This document shows, piece by piece, positions 1 through 12,050 of a DNA stretch of 64,000 bases. Origin of the DNA: Siphonodentalium dalli (taxonomy: Eukaryota > Mollusca > Scaphopoda > Gadilida > Siphonodentaliidae). A model generated the notes under the pieces. It did not search any database, was not told the origin of the DNA, and saw only the letters and a program-made list of their open reading frames with translations. Positions within the stretch are counted from its first letter, which is position 1, and every line of letters starts with the position of its first letter. Location of the stretch: NCBI GenBank assembly GCA_032622095.1, contig CP136069.1, forward strand, positions 17,995,326 through 18,059,325, read 5' to 3'. The translations under genes were made by a program, and so were the position numbers.

Positions 1-354
1 GTGGAGAACTGACTATATGTGGACTTCGATATGTAGTCCAACAAAAGTTTTCCAAAAAATAAACGTGGGTAGACATAACAGAAAGTTGCTCGGTCGCCAT
101 TGCAACGACTTTAACATGAATGCCAATTATTGAGGTTTCCGACCATTGGGGCAGTATTCACCAAGTGGGTTTATTTTATAAACCAGGTAGTTTATTTGGT
201 AGCGGCTGAACGCACAAGGTATCTTCGCTATAGTGTTAACGACACACGCTGTCGGTGATGTGATTGGAAATTTCCAACCTGACACCCAAATAAGGTCGGT
301 AAAATTCCAACTGATGGACTTCTCAGTCAATCATTTTTATCAAAAGTAGGAGAA
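1..354. other. AT-rich sequence with short palindromes
   Basis: No gene is seen. The stretch includes TTGGAAATTTCC-type palindromes (about 268-280) that recur in the repeat copies at 355-620 and 2480-2830, so it is probably part of the same decayed element. Confidence 0.3.
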
Positions 355-620
355 TATATGCACATGCTGGTCTAAAAACAACAAATTTCCTAGTAATAAA
401 TTGTTGGAAAATCAAACTACAAGAACAATTTCAAACTAATGTTGTGTCAGGTTATGAAATTTCCAACTGTTGAACATTTGACAAAAGTTGGAGGGGGTGC
501 GAGACACCTATCCTTCCCCCAAAACAAAATCCCTGTCGCCACATCCCTGAGAAGAATATGATGAGTGGAGGTTTGTTACACGCTATAGAATTTAAGCACA
601 ATCCAAATACTGCACATGAT
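355..620 (-). repeat. Dispersed repeat family with AACAGTTGGAAATTTC, copy 1
   Basis: The reverse complement of this stretch aligns by eye with 2480-2760: both contain a glycine-codon/C-rich run, then CAAC-TTT-GTCAAA, TGTTCAACAGTTGGAAATTTC, and later TTGTAGTTTGATTTTC and AACAATTTATT. The two copies are inverted relative to each other about 2 kb apart. No coding potential is visible. It looks like an old non-autonomous element; its termini cannot be set. Confidence 0.5.
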
Positions 621-2439
621 CTATTTGGAAAATTCCCCACCATTTCCGAAGAAATTGATTTCCGGCACTGATTGGTCAAGGCCCTTAGATACGTCTGGTA
701 GCGACAATATCTATCAGATTTCGTAAACGAGTCCATGCATAATTGTATATTTACCATACCGCGAAAATGAAATTAATGAATAAGACTGATCAGTGAATCT
801 ATGAAATGCGATACTTAATTAGTCGGGGATAAAGGATTGTGTTACATAACTATACCACTATTAGCAATAACACTTCCAGCTTCGTGCCAGTATATACTAA
901 TATGACATGATAGTGATCAGGAGAGCGCAAAATGTGACAATTATGTCTTTTGTTTACAATTCTAGTTTGTCATATGAGATGTACGCACATTCTGTGAGGA
1001 ATAAGTGGTTAAATGTAAGCTTTCCAGTTGTCCTAAACGTCCATATTTTTCATGTATTTTTAAGCCATTGCCATGGTAACCGAGCAATTTTCTGTGGTGT
1101 CTACCCAATTTGTTTGGAAAGCATATAGCCTATGTATTGAAATCCATGTATAGTCAGTTCTCGACATGAGAATCCTATTGGGGTCTATGGCGGGGCCAGT
1201 ACTACTATGTGGTTTCGATGGGCAGAGATCGAATGTCGAAAAAGGTAGTTTTAACACCTTTTTCCAATGATTGTCTCTTATAAATAGCGTTCGGGCCTTG
1301 GTTTCACAAGAGCAGTAGACAATACAGAGCGTTCTCAGTTATGATTATTTGAAATCGCTTGCGTGTTTTCGCGATACCTGAACCATCGCAGCTTCACATA
1401 AATTTATGATCTTACAGCATTCTATTACATTGGTAGTACAAGTTAGAATATTTTCTGAATTACATATACGTATATATAGCCAAGCGCAGCCACGGATACG
1501 TGAATCTTCTAACGTGAGTTGCCATTGCCAGCGGAGGTGACCTGACTCACATGATCATTTCCCCTACACCATATACCCCCTGAGGCTTTCAATATGGGGT
1601 CGGTGTCAATCAAGGTGAACATAATATGCCCAAATCTCCTGTCAGTAGATATTAATTCTCATTGGTCAATATAATAGGCCAGCATGACAAGGGTTCATAT
1701 GGGGTTGATAGACGCCATCTTGTTTTTCTTGGAACTCTGCCGCCGTGGGGATATTTTCGGTGTATGTTGGCGCAAAGAAAAGAGATATCCGTCGGAAATC
1801 ATTTTCTGCGAATGTAAAGACATATTCTTATGCAATTGCTGCCAATATGCTCCCTGGAATATCAAAGTTTTGCGGGGGGGGGGGGGTCAACAATAATTAA
1901 ATTGTCGCAAACTGCAATGTTAGATACTCCTTATTCCTACGTGCCAATATTGACAGCAGATGACTTCAGAAGTTCAGATACCTACTTGGTTGTTATATAA
2001 ACAACACAGCCGCGTAGCTTTTGTCGAAATTTGACAGTCAGTACATTCGCACTGTATACATGTACAAATAATCATTACCCCGTAAACACCAGTGCATGAT
2101 ATCATTTGACAAAATGTCTTGACATGAAACCGTGACAGACACGGCGTGAAATACATATCTCAATGAGTAAACAATTTTCTATGTTTTCTATTCAAGTTAG
2201 TGGTCAAATCAAATCCGAAATTTGTAAGTGATATATATCTGAAAAAGACACCAGGTGCATGCATAAACTAATTGTTGTGCATATTTATTTCCAATCGATG
2301 TGGCAATCTTTCATCTTTATCATCATTTTTTATGATAAGAGCGATGGTACATTAATTGAGGGACTATAATTTTATCTATCGGAGTGAATTTAAAACAAAA
2401 AGTCGTGAATTGGCTGAGTATTTTCTATGTATGCACATT
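621..2439. other. No gene recognised
   Basis: Only short ORFs without recognisable domains are present. A G-run of about 13 bases lies at 1874-1886. Nothing supports an exon. Confidence 0.4.
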
Positions 2440-2479
2440 TCGTTGATCATTACAAGGCATGTGCGCGTCGCAATAACGT

Positions 2480-2830
2480 TTTAAGTTCCAAAAGCATTAG
2501 AATGGAGATAACATGTGGTGTTTTGTTATGTCGGAAATGTACAGGCAGAGACGTTGCGACATGTGGGTTTGGGGGTGTCTCACCCCCCCCCCCAACTTTG
2601 GTCAAAATGTTCAACAGTTGGAAATTTCGTACCTGCCAAAACATTAGTTGGAAATTTCACAGCAACAATTGGTTGAAAATATTATTGTAGTTTGATTTTC
2701 GAACAATTTATTGGGGGAATTAATTGTTTATGGACCATAAAATTTTGGACTGAAATGGTCATCAGTTGGAAATTTTCCAACCTTATGGGAGGTAACATGT
2801 TGGAAAGCTTCAGTTGGGCCAGTCTAGATG
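2480..2830 (+). repeat. Dispersed repeat family with AACAGTTGGAAATTTC, copy 2
   Basis: Direct-orientation partner of 355-620. It has a C-run of about 12 at 2580-2592 followed by the shared CAACTTTGGTCAAA segment, and several further TTGGAAATTT repeats up to 2790. The repeated half-palindrome TTGGAAATTTTCCAAC at 2767-2782 suggests hairpin potential. Confidence 0.5.
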
Positions 2831-2870
2831 CTAGGATTTGTTATTTTCTTGTATAGTTTAAAAACTTGCC

Positions 2871-2906
2871 CACACCGGGCCGAATAGCCATGGTCAGCCC
2901 GGTGTG
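2871..2906. repeat. Perfect 10-bp-stem hairpin
   Basis: CACACCGGGC at 2871-2880 pairs perfectly with GCCCGGTGTG at 2897-2906 across a 16-base loop. No U-tract follows and no gene ends here, so a terminator role is not proposed. It is probably a transposon end or remnant. Confidence 0.6.
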
Positions 2907-3396
2907 TCTTGGTCCCTTGTCTGTAGCCGTGTGCATTTGTCTGGAGTTAGACCACTAGATGTTAGGATTTATGCAAATCAGGTTAAAATATCTGAATGTT
3001 CTCATACCGGGAATATAGGTGCAGTTGGAGTTTCCCCAAGGTGAACACCCATCACAACGGAGACCCTCTAGCCACGTCCCTGTGTACAGGGCAAATATAT
3101 ACTGTGGCAAATTTAGTTAATGGGAGACGGCATAACGGTACCATAAATCACCAGATGTAGGAAAACAAATTGAGTTTCATAGTAATTTATGAATCTTTAG
3201 AATTCCTCAAATATATCACATGGATATTTGGTATATGGCATGAATATTTAACATTGGAGAGATAAAAGGGACTACCCTTTGCGATAGTTTATTGTTTATT
3301 GACCCCCTGAACATCTTTGCTGTTTCAGGGGTATATTGACAGCAAGTGCATTATTAAAATAGCCATTATACATTCATTCAATATTAAAACAAAAAT
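2907..3396. other. No gene recognised
   Basis: Low-complexity AT-rich sequence without a supported exon or element. Confidence 0.3.
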
Positions 3397-4740
3397 TCGT
3401 TTGATGCATAAGGGGTGCGCCATGAGTTCAATTGGTGCACTCCCACTGAAACTTCGTGCGAAATTCCGCGCTTTTCCTGTTTTCCAGACCATAGCTGACT
3501 TAGAACATTTACACTTACGCGACATATACCTGCAGAGGGCGCAGGCTGTATTGGCGGGCCGATTGAGCTGAAATTTGATAATTATATTCACTCCCATATG
3601 AGAACGGCACATGCCAATCTACAAGTCCAAACATGGTCAGCGTCATGCGTTTTTAATATCGAATACCAGCCTCTTCTCCTAAAAACAAGCACATTATCTG
3701 ATAATAATAGAACTTGTTTTAGGTAGAAAATCTGCTTAGAATCATTTTGAATCGATAATATGCTGAAAATGAGAGGGTTTTAGTCACATTGTCGACTCAT
3801 AGTAAGGTGATCATAAGCAGATTATGTGCGGACAATGACACAAATAAGCAAACACGACTTTTCATGTGTATGCTTTTTAACTGTGTTATAACTGTGGCTC
3901 GTGCCATAAAACTAAATAACGGATATGATTCAAATATCTGCTTATTTCAGAATCAAATAATCACATTATGTACCTATTTCACATTATAGGTCGATTATAT
4001 GCGTATTTCGGCGATGATATGTTGCGAATACCATAGCTGGTCTGAAAATTTCGGCTACCATATCGAAGAGAACAAATTCGCAGAAACATTTATTGCACTA
4101 GGAGACCTCTTTGTGCTCTCCAACTCACAAATTTTCCACTTTTTTTTAGCTGAAATTTTATTTCACGTTCGATATCCATTCGATATTCATTCGAGATTCG
4201 CGTGAAGTTAGTTCGACGTTCGATATTCGGCACTTTGAAAATCAATTTTCGTTTTATGCATGATGGGTGCGGTTCGTGCTTTCCCACTGAAACTTCGTGC
4301 GAAATTCCGCGCGCTTTTCCTGTTTTACAGACAATAGCTGACTTAGAACATTTACACTTACAGGCCATATAGCTGTATTGCTGTATCTATATTTTTCCAT
4401 ACGTTAGCCGAAATTTTCAGTCTAGCTATGGTATTCGATATTCAAAACGCATGTCGCTGACCATGTCTGGACTTGTAGATTGGCATGTGCAGTTCTCATA
4501 TGGGGAATTACAATAATTACCATATTCAGCTCAATCGGCCCGCCAATACAGCCCGCGCCCTCTTCAGGTATTTGTCGCGTAAGTGTAAATGTTCTAAGTC
4601 AGCTATGGTTTGGAAAACAGGAAAAGCGCGAAATTTCGCACGAAGTTTCAGTGGGAGTGCACGAATTGGACTCATGGCGCACCCCTCATTTTTTTTTGAA
4701 TATCGGATGTCGAAAGTCGAACTAACTTCACAAGCCTGAA
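3397..4740. mobile_element. Foldback element with ~260-bp inverted arms
   Basis: The left arm (about 3403-3660, plus) recurs in reverse orientation at about 4446-4715. Shared blocks include CCACTGAAACTTCGTGCGAA, CATAGCTGACTTAGAACA, TTTACACTTACGCGACA, CCGCCAATACAGC and GACTTGTAGATTGGCATG. A third partial copy of the same arm in left-arm orientation lies at 4255-4380. The centre holds a copy of the hairpin repeat family (3700-4030). Such long inverted arms are typical of foldback or composite non-autonomous DNA elements. No transposase is seen. Confidence 0.65.
3700..4030 (+). repeat. Hairpin repeat family (CTGCTTAGAATC), copy 1
   Basis: The 5' part has an imperfect hairpin: AATCTGCTTAGAATC at about 3729 pairs with GATCATAAGCAGATT near 3810-3825, with ATCGATAATATGCTGAAAA and CACATTGTCGACTCA between. 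The 3' part carries ATTATGTACCTATTTCACAT. The same two blocks recur at 52899-53400, 53985-54115, 54960-55290 (reverse), 59750-59945 and 63050-63240. Confidence 0.6.
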
Positions 4741-4814
4741 TCTAATAATCTAATGAACTTTGTTCAAGTAATTCAAATTCTCACCTGGAAAGCATGATAA
4801 AATCGTTACAGGTC

Positions 4815-4892
4815 TCTTAGTTGCCGATTACGGTGACACACGAGGCTCAGCGAGATTAATCCTATTTCGCCTCATATGACACCGTAACTTAT
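4815..4892. repeat. Imperfect hairpin
   Basis: ATTACGGTGACACACGAGGC pairs imperfectly with GCCTCATATGACACCGTAA about 20 bases downstream. No adjacent gene explains it. Confidence 0.4.
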
Positions 4893-4984
4893 AATATTCC
4901 AATAATTGGCAAACATTAAAGTGAAACATCACCGGTATGGTCATTCACAGCGTGGATTTAGTTTTCAGATAGTGAATGTCTCCT

Positions 4985-5790
4985 TTTGGGGCATATAGCC
5001 GAGGGCTCCGTCCGTCCGTTTGTCTGCCCGTCCATCCGAACATATCACCTTGTAGCTCGGCTGTTAATAATCGGATTTCATTCTCCTTTGGCATGGTTAT
5101 ATATGTAGCACAGGTTGGGGAAATCTATATCCACATATTACGAGTTTCGTCCATAAATTTTTACAAGATTTACGGCCCTTGTTGACTTGGAGAAATTTGT
5201 GAATGTTGTGCCCGTTAGAACATGTCGGCTTGTAACTGTGGTGTTGCTTATCGGATTTCGTTGTTCGTTTGCATGGTGATAGCACATATATATTGGAGAA
5301 ATGATGTGCACATAAATGTACTATGGGGTTCGTCAATTATGTTTTTGCCAGAGTTACGGGCCTTGGTGACTTGGAAATTTGTGAATGTTGTGTCCGTACG
5401 AACAATTAACTTGTAACTCGGGCATGGATCATCGCATTTGCGTGTACTTTGGTATGGTGATACCACATCTCGGGGGAAAGCTTACGCACATACGACGGGT
5501 TTTATCCATTCATTTTACCAGTGTCATTCGGCCTTTGTTTGACATGTAAATTTGTTAATTTTGTGTCCGAAAGAACATTTCAGCTTGAAACTTGGGCAAT
5601 TATCATCGGAGGCAGTTGTGCTTGAGTGTGGTGATATATCACAGCTCGGGGTATCGACTTATTTACAGGTTTCGTTCATTCATTTTTACCATAGTTACAT
5701 GTACGGCCCTTGTGTGTGACTTGAACATTTCTTAATATTGTCTCTGTACGAACATTTCAGCTTGGCATTGCACTTGTGTTTTATATCGAC
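4985..5790 (+). repeat. Four decayed tandem units of ~190 bp
   Basis: Each unit carries CGGATTTC-type sequence, a GCATGGTGATA block, 'GTTACGGCCCTTG', GACTTG and a block close to TTTGTGAATGTTGTG followed by CGAACA. The start (5005-5045) is rich in CCGTCCGT/GTCCATCC runs. Similar unit architecture recurs at 11430-12050 and 21345-22030. These tandem decay repeats are common in bivalve and other lophotrochozoan genomes as far as I recall; that is background knowledge, not tested here. No protein is encoded. Confidence 0.55.
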
Positions 5791-5889
5791 GGTCTTTAAT
5801 ACAAGGAACATGAGAGGGTGTATTCGAATTCGTGTTCTCCTGTGTTCGCGAACAGTAGACAATTAAGACATAACCCGCGGGTTTCATGA

Positions 5890-6030
5890 TCGAATACCCG
5901 AGAACAGATCGGGAATACACGAGAACAGATCGGGAATACACGAGAGCAGATCGGTAATACACGAGAACAGGTCGGGAATACACGAGAACAGATCGGGAAT
6001 ACACGAGAACAGATCGGGAGTACACGAAAA
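5890..6030 (-). repeat. 21-bp minisatellite, about 7 units
   Basis: The unit is close to GGGAATACACGAGAACAGATC. Because 21 is a multiple of 3, an open reading frame of repeated VYSRSVL heptapeptides appears on the minus strand; it has no support as a gene. Confidence 0.85.
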
Positions 6031-7144
6031 CTAAACCCTCCTGTAATACAAAACTGAATAAGTCTTCTGTCAGTATATTTTATAACAGATGTGTATATTT
6101 GATTAGTTTGGTTTAATATAAGATATTAAGACAGTCTTTGTTTAAAAAATAGTCGTTACGAAATTTATGTTTGAATTTACCTTGGACTGACAGCTGGGAC
6201 TGACACCCATTTGCAACAAAATACAACACGATAACTGCCTGCAGTCAGTTTAGCAGTTATAATTACATTATTTCTTTTATTCTAAGGTGTTTTAAGCCAA
6301 ACTCATAGCAAAAACAGTCAAAACGACTTGCAGGAAAAAACATTTTAAGTTGCGGAAAACATTTTTTGTTGGTCCCTTCGATACCCACCCACCCCGGCAT
6401 ACGTGCCCGGAAAAAAATTGCCCCCCCCCCCTGATTATCTGCGTTATTTCGTCAATATAATCACCATGTTGTGTCCACTGTAGTTCAGTATTAAGATTTA
6501 TATAACATAAATGGTGGGCCCAATGGGTTTATACACACTTAAGAATCTTTATCTGATAATGGTATGGATCTGGTTCTGCTGTATGCTTGAAGATGACGAT
6601 TCGATTTAACTTAATTTAACACGGCAATTGTTTGAGTAATATACATTTGGATTTGATATAAAGCTTTGTTGAATCTCGATTTACAGTGATAACACAGTCG
6701 GTACCACTTTTAGTCCAAACATGCGTGTATTTGAGTTTGCCTCCAGTGTGTCGGCTACTTGGTAGGCTGGAGAGGCAGGAGAGCCCTATAGAAAACAGTT
6801 CGTTTCCTCCCGAAATGCTATGGTGTTCTGAAATTGACTTAGCATATAATGATGTCACAAAGAAGGTAATATCGCCGACGATGTGATTGTGCTGTCTGTG
6901 GCTGATTCGTGATACGACGCATGTATTTTAATAGGAGAATCTGCACGAAACATCAGCCAATGATATGGTCTGGGGAGCTTGTTTTCCTGAAACGAGATAT
7001 AGTTAACTGATGAATACTTGCCACTTGTGTATCGAGGGGTCTGGAAAGATGTATACACGTGTACCAAGCATAAAAACCACACAGACAGCTGTTAATAATA
7101 TATGGCAACATTTTACCTAATCCTGGGCCTCGACTGGATTCGGA
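6031..7144. other. No gene recognised
   Basis: Contains a C-run at 6421-6430. Short ORFs lack domains. Sequence just before 7145 may be the 5' part of the LINE fragment that follows. Confidence 0.35.
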
Positions 7145-8285
7145 GTTATCTATTTTCCACTCAAATGTGCAGACGTTCTCTCTACAGAGATACAAAACTA
7201 TGATGTGTGTGGTTATACGGAGTCCTGGCTATGTGCAAAAACTGACAAAAATGACCTATTCATACGAGGTTTCCGTGAACCCGAACGCAGAGATAGAAAA
7301 ACGAAACAGCCGGAGGTGGTGTCATAGCCTATGTTAAAAATAACTTTACATTTAAACGAAGGGCGGACTTAACGAAAATAAATTTAGAGAATATCTGGAT
7401 CGAAATCTCAATGAATGACCCAAACGTATTAGACGGTTCATTTTATCGCCTACCAACTGCACAATGCTGGGATAACATCGAAGGGAATATTAGTGGTTAA
7501 TGCTCGACAGAGCAGCTCTCGAAATTTTTTTTTTTACAATGATAAGGTCAATCCTTGAATATTCTTGTGTTGTCTGGGATGGTTGCAGCAAGCAAGAATC
7601 TGACAACATCGAAGATATACAATACGAGTTAGGTCGTATTGTGACAGGCGCGACTAGGTCTGTCAGTAATGCATCTCTTCTCAGAGAAACTAGTTGGGAA
7701 CCCTTAAATCACGGCGGAAAAAATACACTAACTAAATTTATTTTATAAAATGGTAAAAGGTAAATCGCCTGTCTATATCAGAAACCTAGTTCCTCCCAAT
7801 CACGGGTAGATATCAAGGCGTGAAACTAGACAGTCTAATCAGTTTAGGGACCCTGGTTTTAACTATGACTATTTAAAAAAACCATAGACTCCCTGGCGAA
7901 TTTCTCACATTCTCTGGAACCCAAACGAAGGATGTTCCCTAAATGGTTATACCCCGCTAACGCGTGTGGTGCGCAAACTGTAGCAATCTGAATTACCAAA
8001 AATATTCTAAAATCGTTTCCGACCAACCCATGTGTACCTGTGGTGACATAGAGGACACAACAAATTATCTAATTTAATGCAAATTATACAGTGCACAGCG
8101 AGTCTTATTTATGAACGAAATATTTGATATATGTAACACCACCAACAATATACTACTACATGGTTCAATGAACTATCGCAGGACGATAACATAGCGAAGT
8201 TCAGAAATAATTATTCGAACAAAATGATTCGAACAATACTTCGACCACAAAACCAATGGCTTCCACTTGAACCACACATATGCAT
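7145..8285 (+). pseudogene. Internally deleted LINE relic (endonuclease joined to RT C-terminus)
   Basis: Two LINE pieces in order are visible. From about 7150 to 7490, in shifting frames, comes endonuclease-like sequence: IFHSNVQ, TESWLCAKTDKNDL, GFREPERRDRK, then after a frameshift IAYVKNNFTFKRR and ENIWIEI. From 7500 to 7746 follows the RT thumb and C-terminal region (IRSILEYSCVVWDGC, QYELGRIVTGATR, RETSWEPL), and beyond it the usual 'KMVKGKSPVYIRNLVPP' stretch in another frame. The C-terminal tail runs to about 8240 (LLHGSMELSQDD-like). The palm and finger domains with the catalytic aspartates are missing, so this is a deleted, non-functional copy. RT features suggest the Jockey/CR1 group; the exact clade is not resolved. 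Confidence 0.75.
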
Positions 8286-8406
8286 ATCATCTATCATCTA
8301 AATAATGCGACTCATATCCATACAAATCCAAATGATAGTGGTGTCGGCGTGGATGCTAACATGTTAGTTCAGAACCCAAAATTAGTGTATAATTCAAAGT
8401 TATTAA

Positions 8407-8561
8407 ACAATGTTGTGTACAGTATGTGTTTTTCTTGTACGAGTCCAGGTTGTGGTGAAAAGTCCTATTGGACGAGACACGCAGTGTCTCGTCCAATATG
8501 ACTTTTCACCACAACCTGGACGAGTACAAGTAAAACTCATACTGTATATACACAACATTGT
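8407..8561. mobile_element. 155-bp near-perfect palindrome (foldback MITE)
   Basis: Two arms of about 75 bp meet at GAGACAC-GCA-GTGTCTC (8474-8490). Arm blocks ACAATGTTGTGTA, CAGTATG, CTTGTAC, CCAGGTTGTGGTGAAAAGTC and TTGGACGAGACAC are mirrored on the other side with few mismatches. Isolated copies of the arm motif GGAGTCCAATATGAC also appear at 8858-8890, which suggests a longer decayed element. Confidence 0.8.
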
Positions 8562-9140
8562 ATAATGACATTTTTATTATCAATCTGTATGTTTATCCAA
8601 ATTTTGGGAATAAAACTTTTGTGGTTATTTTTGGTATTTGTCGGCACTTAATTCTCTATAAAAGTCTGTATTTTGATCATCAGAAAGCATGATTTGGAAA
8701 AGTAAACACGGAAGTAAAAAAAAAACTCAATGCGGAATTGAAACATCTGCTAAAATCCACCAGTGTTGCGCGCGCATCACAATTTTACCTATTCATTTCG
8801 CAATAGAGTTATGACGTCACGGAGTCCGGATAAAAAAAGTTATATTGCACACTTGGGAGTCCAATATGACATTCGGGAGTACAATATGACTTTTTCCGGG
8901 ACTATCACGTGGCGGCTTTTGCCCAATCGGAAATGGTGTTAGTTAAGGGATGGATAATAATATAAATTACACTCCCCATCACTCCTTTCTTACTGCATAT
9001 CAGACTCATCCAAACATGTGACGTCACCTCGCACATACTAAATCTATTTTCAATCAAGGTCTTTCTATTACTCCATATGAAAATCAATCTCATTTTGATA
9101 TATCTATCGATCGAGCTCACACTGTGAGTTGCTGAGTAAC

Positions 9141-9173
<33 letters not shown>

Positions 9174-9559
9174 TATATGTTAATACCAACAACGATCTTG
9201 TAAAATTATCATGAACATCATTACCCAATGTTATGTAAGCATGCCCACAGTGTGGGCTTATTTATCCACACGTAACCGGAAACGACCACCATAAGCTTTT
9301 TGATTGATGTCGGATCCCCTCCATACAACCAATATGCATACATCATAGTTTGTACTATACAGTTTTGAATTATATGGAATAAATACTGTTTATATCAAAC
9401 CACGATCTAGACAACGGCCAACCATTCCGCAATTAATATATGTGACGTTATGGTAGGCGTGTGAAGTTTCTCTGCCATTGACTTTTGGGTGTTGTTCGTT
9501 ATTGGAGTTTACGAACATGGAGGGAATTCATTCAGATGTTAGATAATCAATGAAGGGAC
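8562..9559. other. No gene; remnants of the palindrome motif
   Basis: CCAATATGAC/ACAATATGAC repeats at 8860-8895 relate to the palindrome upstream. No exon is supported. Confidence 0.4.
9141..9180. repeat. (TA)n microsatellite
   Basis: About 40 bases of alternating TA with a single G interruption. Confidence 0.95.
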
Positions 9560-9895
9560 GTACTTAGTTGTATTCCACTACATTACTGTGTGCATCAATA
9601 GTAGTTTCATTATTGTCAAATCGGATGGGAAGTCACTTACCGGTTTGTTTCTACGAACATTATAATTATTATGCTTTGAAGTCATACAAGATACGACTTT
9701 TAACACGATGTTTGGGTTCCAAACAAAAAAACAAAACAGCTGGAAAATGGCTGTGACCATGGGAATTATTTGTCAGCATATGAAGCCTGTATTTAAATAT
9801 TTCGTGTAATTGTCAACCTATCTTGTACCTCCTTCTAAATTACGTAGACATAATTTTGATTCTCGAATAAGCTATGTCCGTTTAATACATTATAA
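9560..9895 (+). repeat. AATAAAGAGCG-repeat family, diverged copy
   Basis: Aligns by eye to the 3' half of 19620-20062: AGCTGGAAAATGGCTGTGAC, CATATGAAGC, CTCC-AAATTACGTAGA and GCTATGTCCGTTTAA. The AATAAAGAGCG pair itself is not preserved here. Confidence 0.45.
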
Positions 9896-9921
9896 CCACT
9901 ATGCATTAAGTGAAGTGTTAC

Positions 9922-10153
9922 CTAATTTCGCATATCGCCTTTGCTCCAAACTCGTTGCATGCTCCATCACGCCACTTGTAGTCAATGTCCGAATCAATTA
10001 CGACACAGCTATAGTTACTGTGCCCGTGTACCGGGTACCCTGGTGCCCAGTCGGTGAAAGTCATTGGTATATGTGGGTGGTGGAACCAGTGCCATGGGCC
10101 GTGTCCAACCTTGACGAGATCTATCCAGTAAACTTCGGTAAAATTAGTGTTAC
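9922..10153 (-). CDS. C-type lectin domain gene, exon c (C-terminal half of CTLD)
   Basis: Minus-strand exon of 232 bp bounded by an acceptor TATGCAG (10154-10160) and a donor AG|GTAACA (intron starts at 9921). Phase 1 in, phase 2 out. It encodes NTNFTEVYWIDLVKVG, then PWHWFHHPHIPMTFTDWAPG, then NYSCVVID, KWRDGACNEFG and AICEI. This is the second half of a C-type lectin fold: the WIDL hydrophobic core strand, the FT-W-PG-P loop, and three conserved cysteines (the C-V pair, the W-D-x-C and the final C-E). The usual EPN or QPD calcium/sugar tripeptide is absent (APGYPVH instead), while a WxD remains, so classical mannose or galactose binding is doubtful. It joins in phase to the exon at 16382-16481. 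The next downstream exon is not identified. Probably a secreted or membrane lectin-like protein. Confidence 0.88.
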
Positions 10154-11429
10154 CTGCATACAAACAAAACACAACATGTTTTATGGTTTATGCCAGCATG
10201 GCAAAGTGGATGTCAGACCTAATAACTTCAAACTAGGTTCATAGCATCACATCGCACCCCCCCCCCCCTCGGACTAGCAGGAAAATACTATTATGAAGGG
10301 TCGACTGGTAACCAAGAGTGACCCCTCGGCTATCTACAAGTCAACAAAGGATACAGGATAGTAAAATGGCCGATAATTCTGCCGTTATACATGTAATTTT
10401 TCACGTGATATGTGTATAAAATAGGTGTATGCATATCATGACGGAAAAGGAACGTAGCTGTAAGATGTAAGACATATTAAAGATATGGGGATATTTTATG
10501 GTTCTGATGCCCGGTACCGGTTTCCACGTCCATCATGATACAAACTGTGTGAGGCATGATCCAGGAAATGATTAAGTCAACGCTCTTCATTTAGCATCAT
10601 CCAGTAATATTGCGTGTATTTGTGCAGATTATAAATTATAATTTCTTATCTGATCCTTTAAAATATATCAAATTATAGTCTACATAAGATTTCCCGTAAA
10701 TGAACACAGAGGGGAGTATGCCATTAACATAGGGGTGATAACAATTACTACGACCAGGCCGAAATATGTTACAATTACAAAGTAAAATTGGTGTTACCTG
10801 CATACAAACAAAACACAAAATGTGGTTGATTATTGCGTCCATTTGGTTTTAATACACCAAATACAAATTAGTAGAGTGATTTCCCCTGGGACCCCAAGCT
10901 AAGGTCAGGATTAAACAAATCCTGGCAGCTGAATGGCCAATGATACATGGATGAAAAGTGCGTGAAAAAGTGCACAAACGTGTTTCCCGACGAGAAACAT
11001 CAAATATAGCCACATGGTGAACGGTTAGGGCTGTCCAATTGGCGAATAAGTTATGGGAGGGGTTGGTGTTTTTTTCTATGTCATTTTTCTCTTCATTTTA
11101 AGGGTAGTGTGACGTTTGTCAAACTGCAGTGTGACCCAATACGTTGACAAGTACTTTTGGGCACATTTTCGTGTGTCTAAAAGGACGTTCTTTCATTTGT
11201 AATACTCGTGCACGGTCAACCCTTTCCTGCAAATACAGGCCAGCGGGATTTGCTAACACTGTGACCTATGCAAATAATTTGGTGTATTTTAACCATTCGC
11301 CGTCTCTTTCCATGTCATCTAGATTTAACAATCTAACCTGTAGTGTGAAAAAGCAGTGGCATATGTTGCTTAAATGGAAAATGGAATGGAAACAAATTAG
11401 TGCAATTCTTTACATCAATGGGGCCATGT
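10154..11429 (-). other. Intron start with duplicated splice-acceptor segment
   Basis: About 40 bp around the exon c acceptor (10138-10180) recurs at 10785-10825 (TAAAATT-GTGTTACCTGCATACAAACAAAACACAA), but the lectin-coding sequence that should follow is absent. This is a truncated duplicate of the exon boundary. C-run at 10257-10267. No other feature. Confidence 0.6.
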
Positions 11430-12050
11430 AAGATCAAAGAGGTTATACCGGAAGGGGCAAGCCTACCCCGACGGTGGCAAATTCGAACAGACAAAGTATG
11501 GTTGAGACAGGAAAATACCCCAACATTTTCATATATACAAAGATCGATAACTCTAGAACGGAAAAAATGTAAAAAAAAAAAAACTATTGAATTACTATCA
11601 TAGTACTGAACATCCATACCAAATTCCATTGATATGATATCCATCAACCGGTGAAGGAGATACGGACAACAAACCAACACTTCCAAATAAACAAAGTTGA
11701 ATAACTCTAGAACGGAAAACCAAAAACTGTTGAACACTCAATGGATTGCCATCATAGTATTGAACATTCATTTCCAAATTGTATTGTGATTCGTAAACCG
11801 GTGGTGGAGATATCTTCTCGGACGGACGAAAATCCAACAGTTCCTGATAAACGAGGAATAACTCTAGAACGGAAATCCGTAAAAAAAACTGAAAACTCAA
11901 TTGAATGCCCACATAGTAGTGAACATCCGTACCAAAGTTTGAGATATCTGCCCCGACGTACGGGCGGACGGACGGAAAACGGACGAATAAAGGTCCAGAT
12001 GGACGGACGGACGAGGTCAATGCAATGTACCCCCATTATCTTCGAGAGTG
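11430..12050 (+). repeat. Decayed tandem repeat, about 4 units of ~150 bp
   Basis: The block ATAACTCTAGAACGGAAA recurs at about 11548, 11702 and 11859, each followed by an A-rich stretch, 'CATAGTA-TGAACATCC' and a proline/threonine-coding tail. It ends in CGGACGGACGG-type runs (11957-12013). Same style as 4985-5790. Apparent ORFs through it are by-products. Confidence 0.6.

Noticed and set aside
2871-2906. Rho-independent terminator
   Set aside because: Eukaryotic context and no T-tract; only a hairpin.
5732-6025. ORF with repeated VYSRSVL
   Set aside because: Product of the 21-bp minisatellite.
5890-6030. CRISPR array
   Set aside because: Contiguous tandem units without unique spacers, in animal DNA; the same applies to the other minisatellites.
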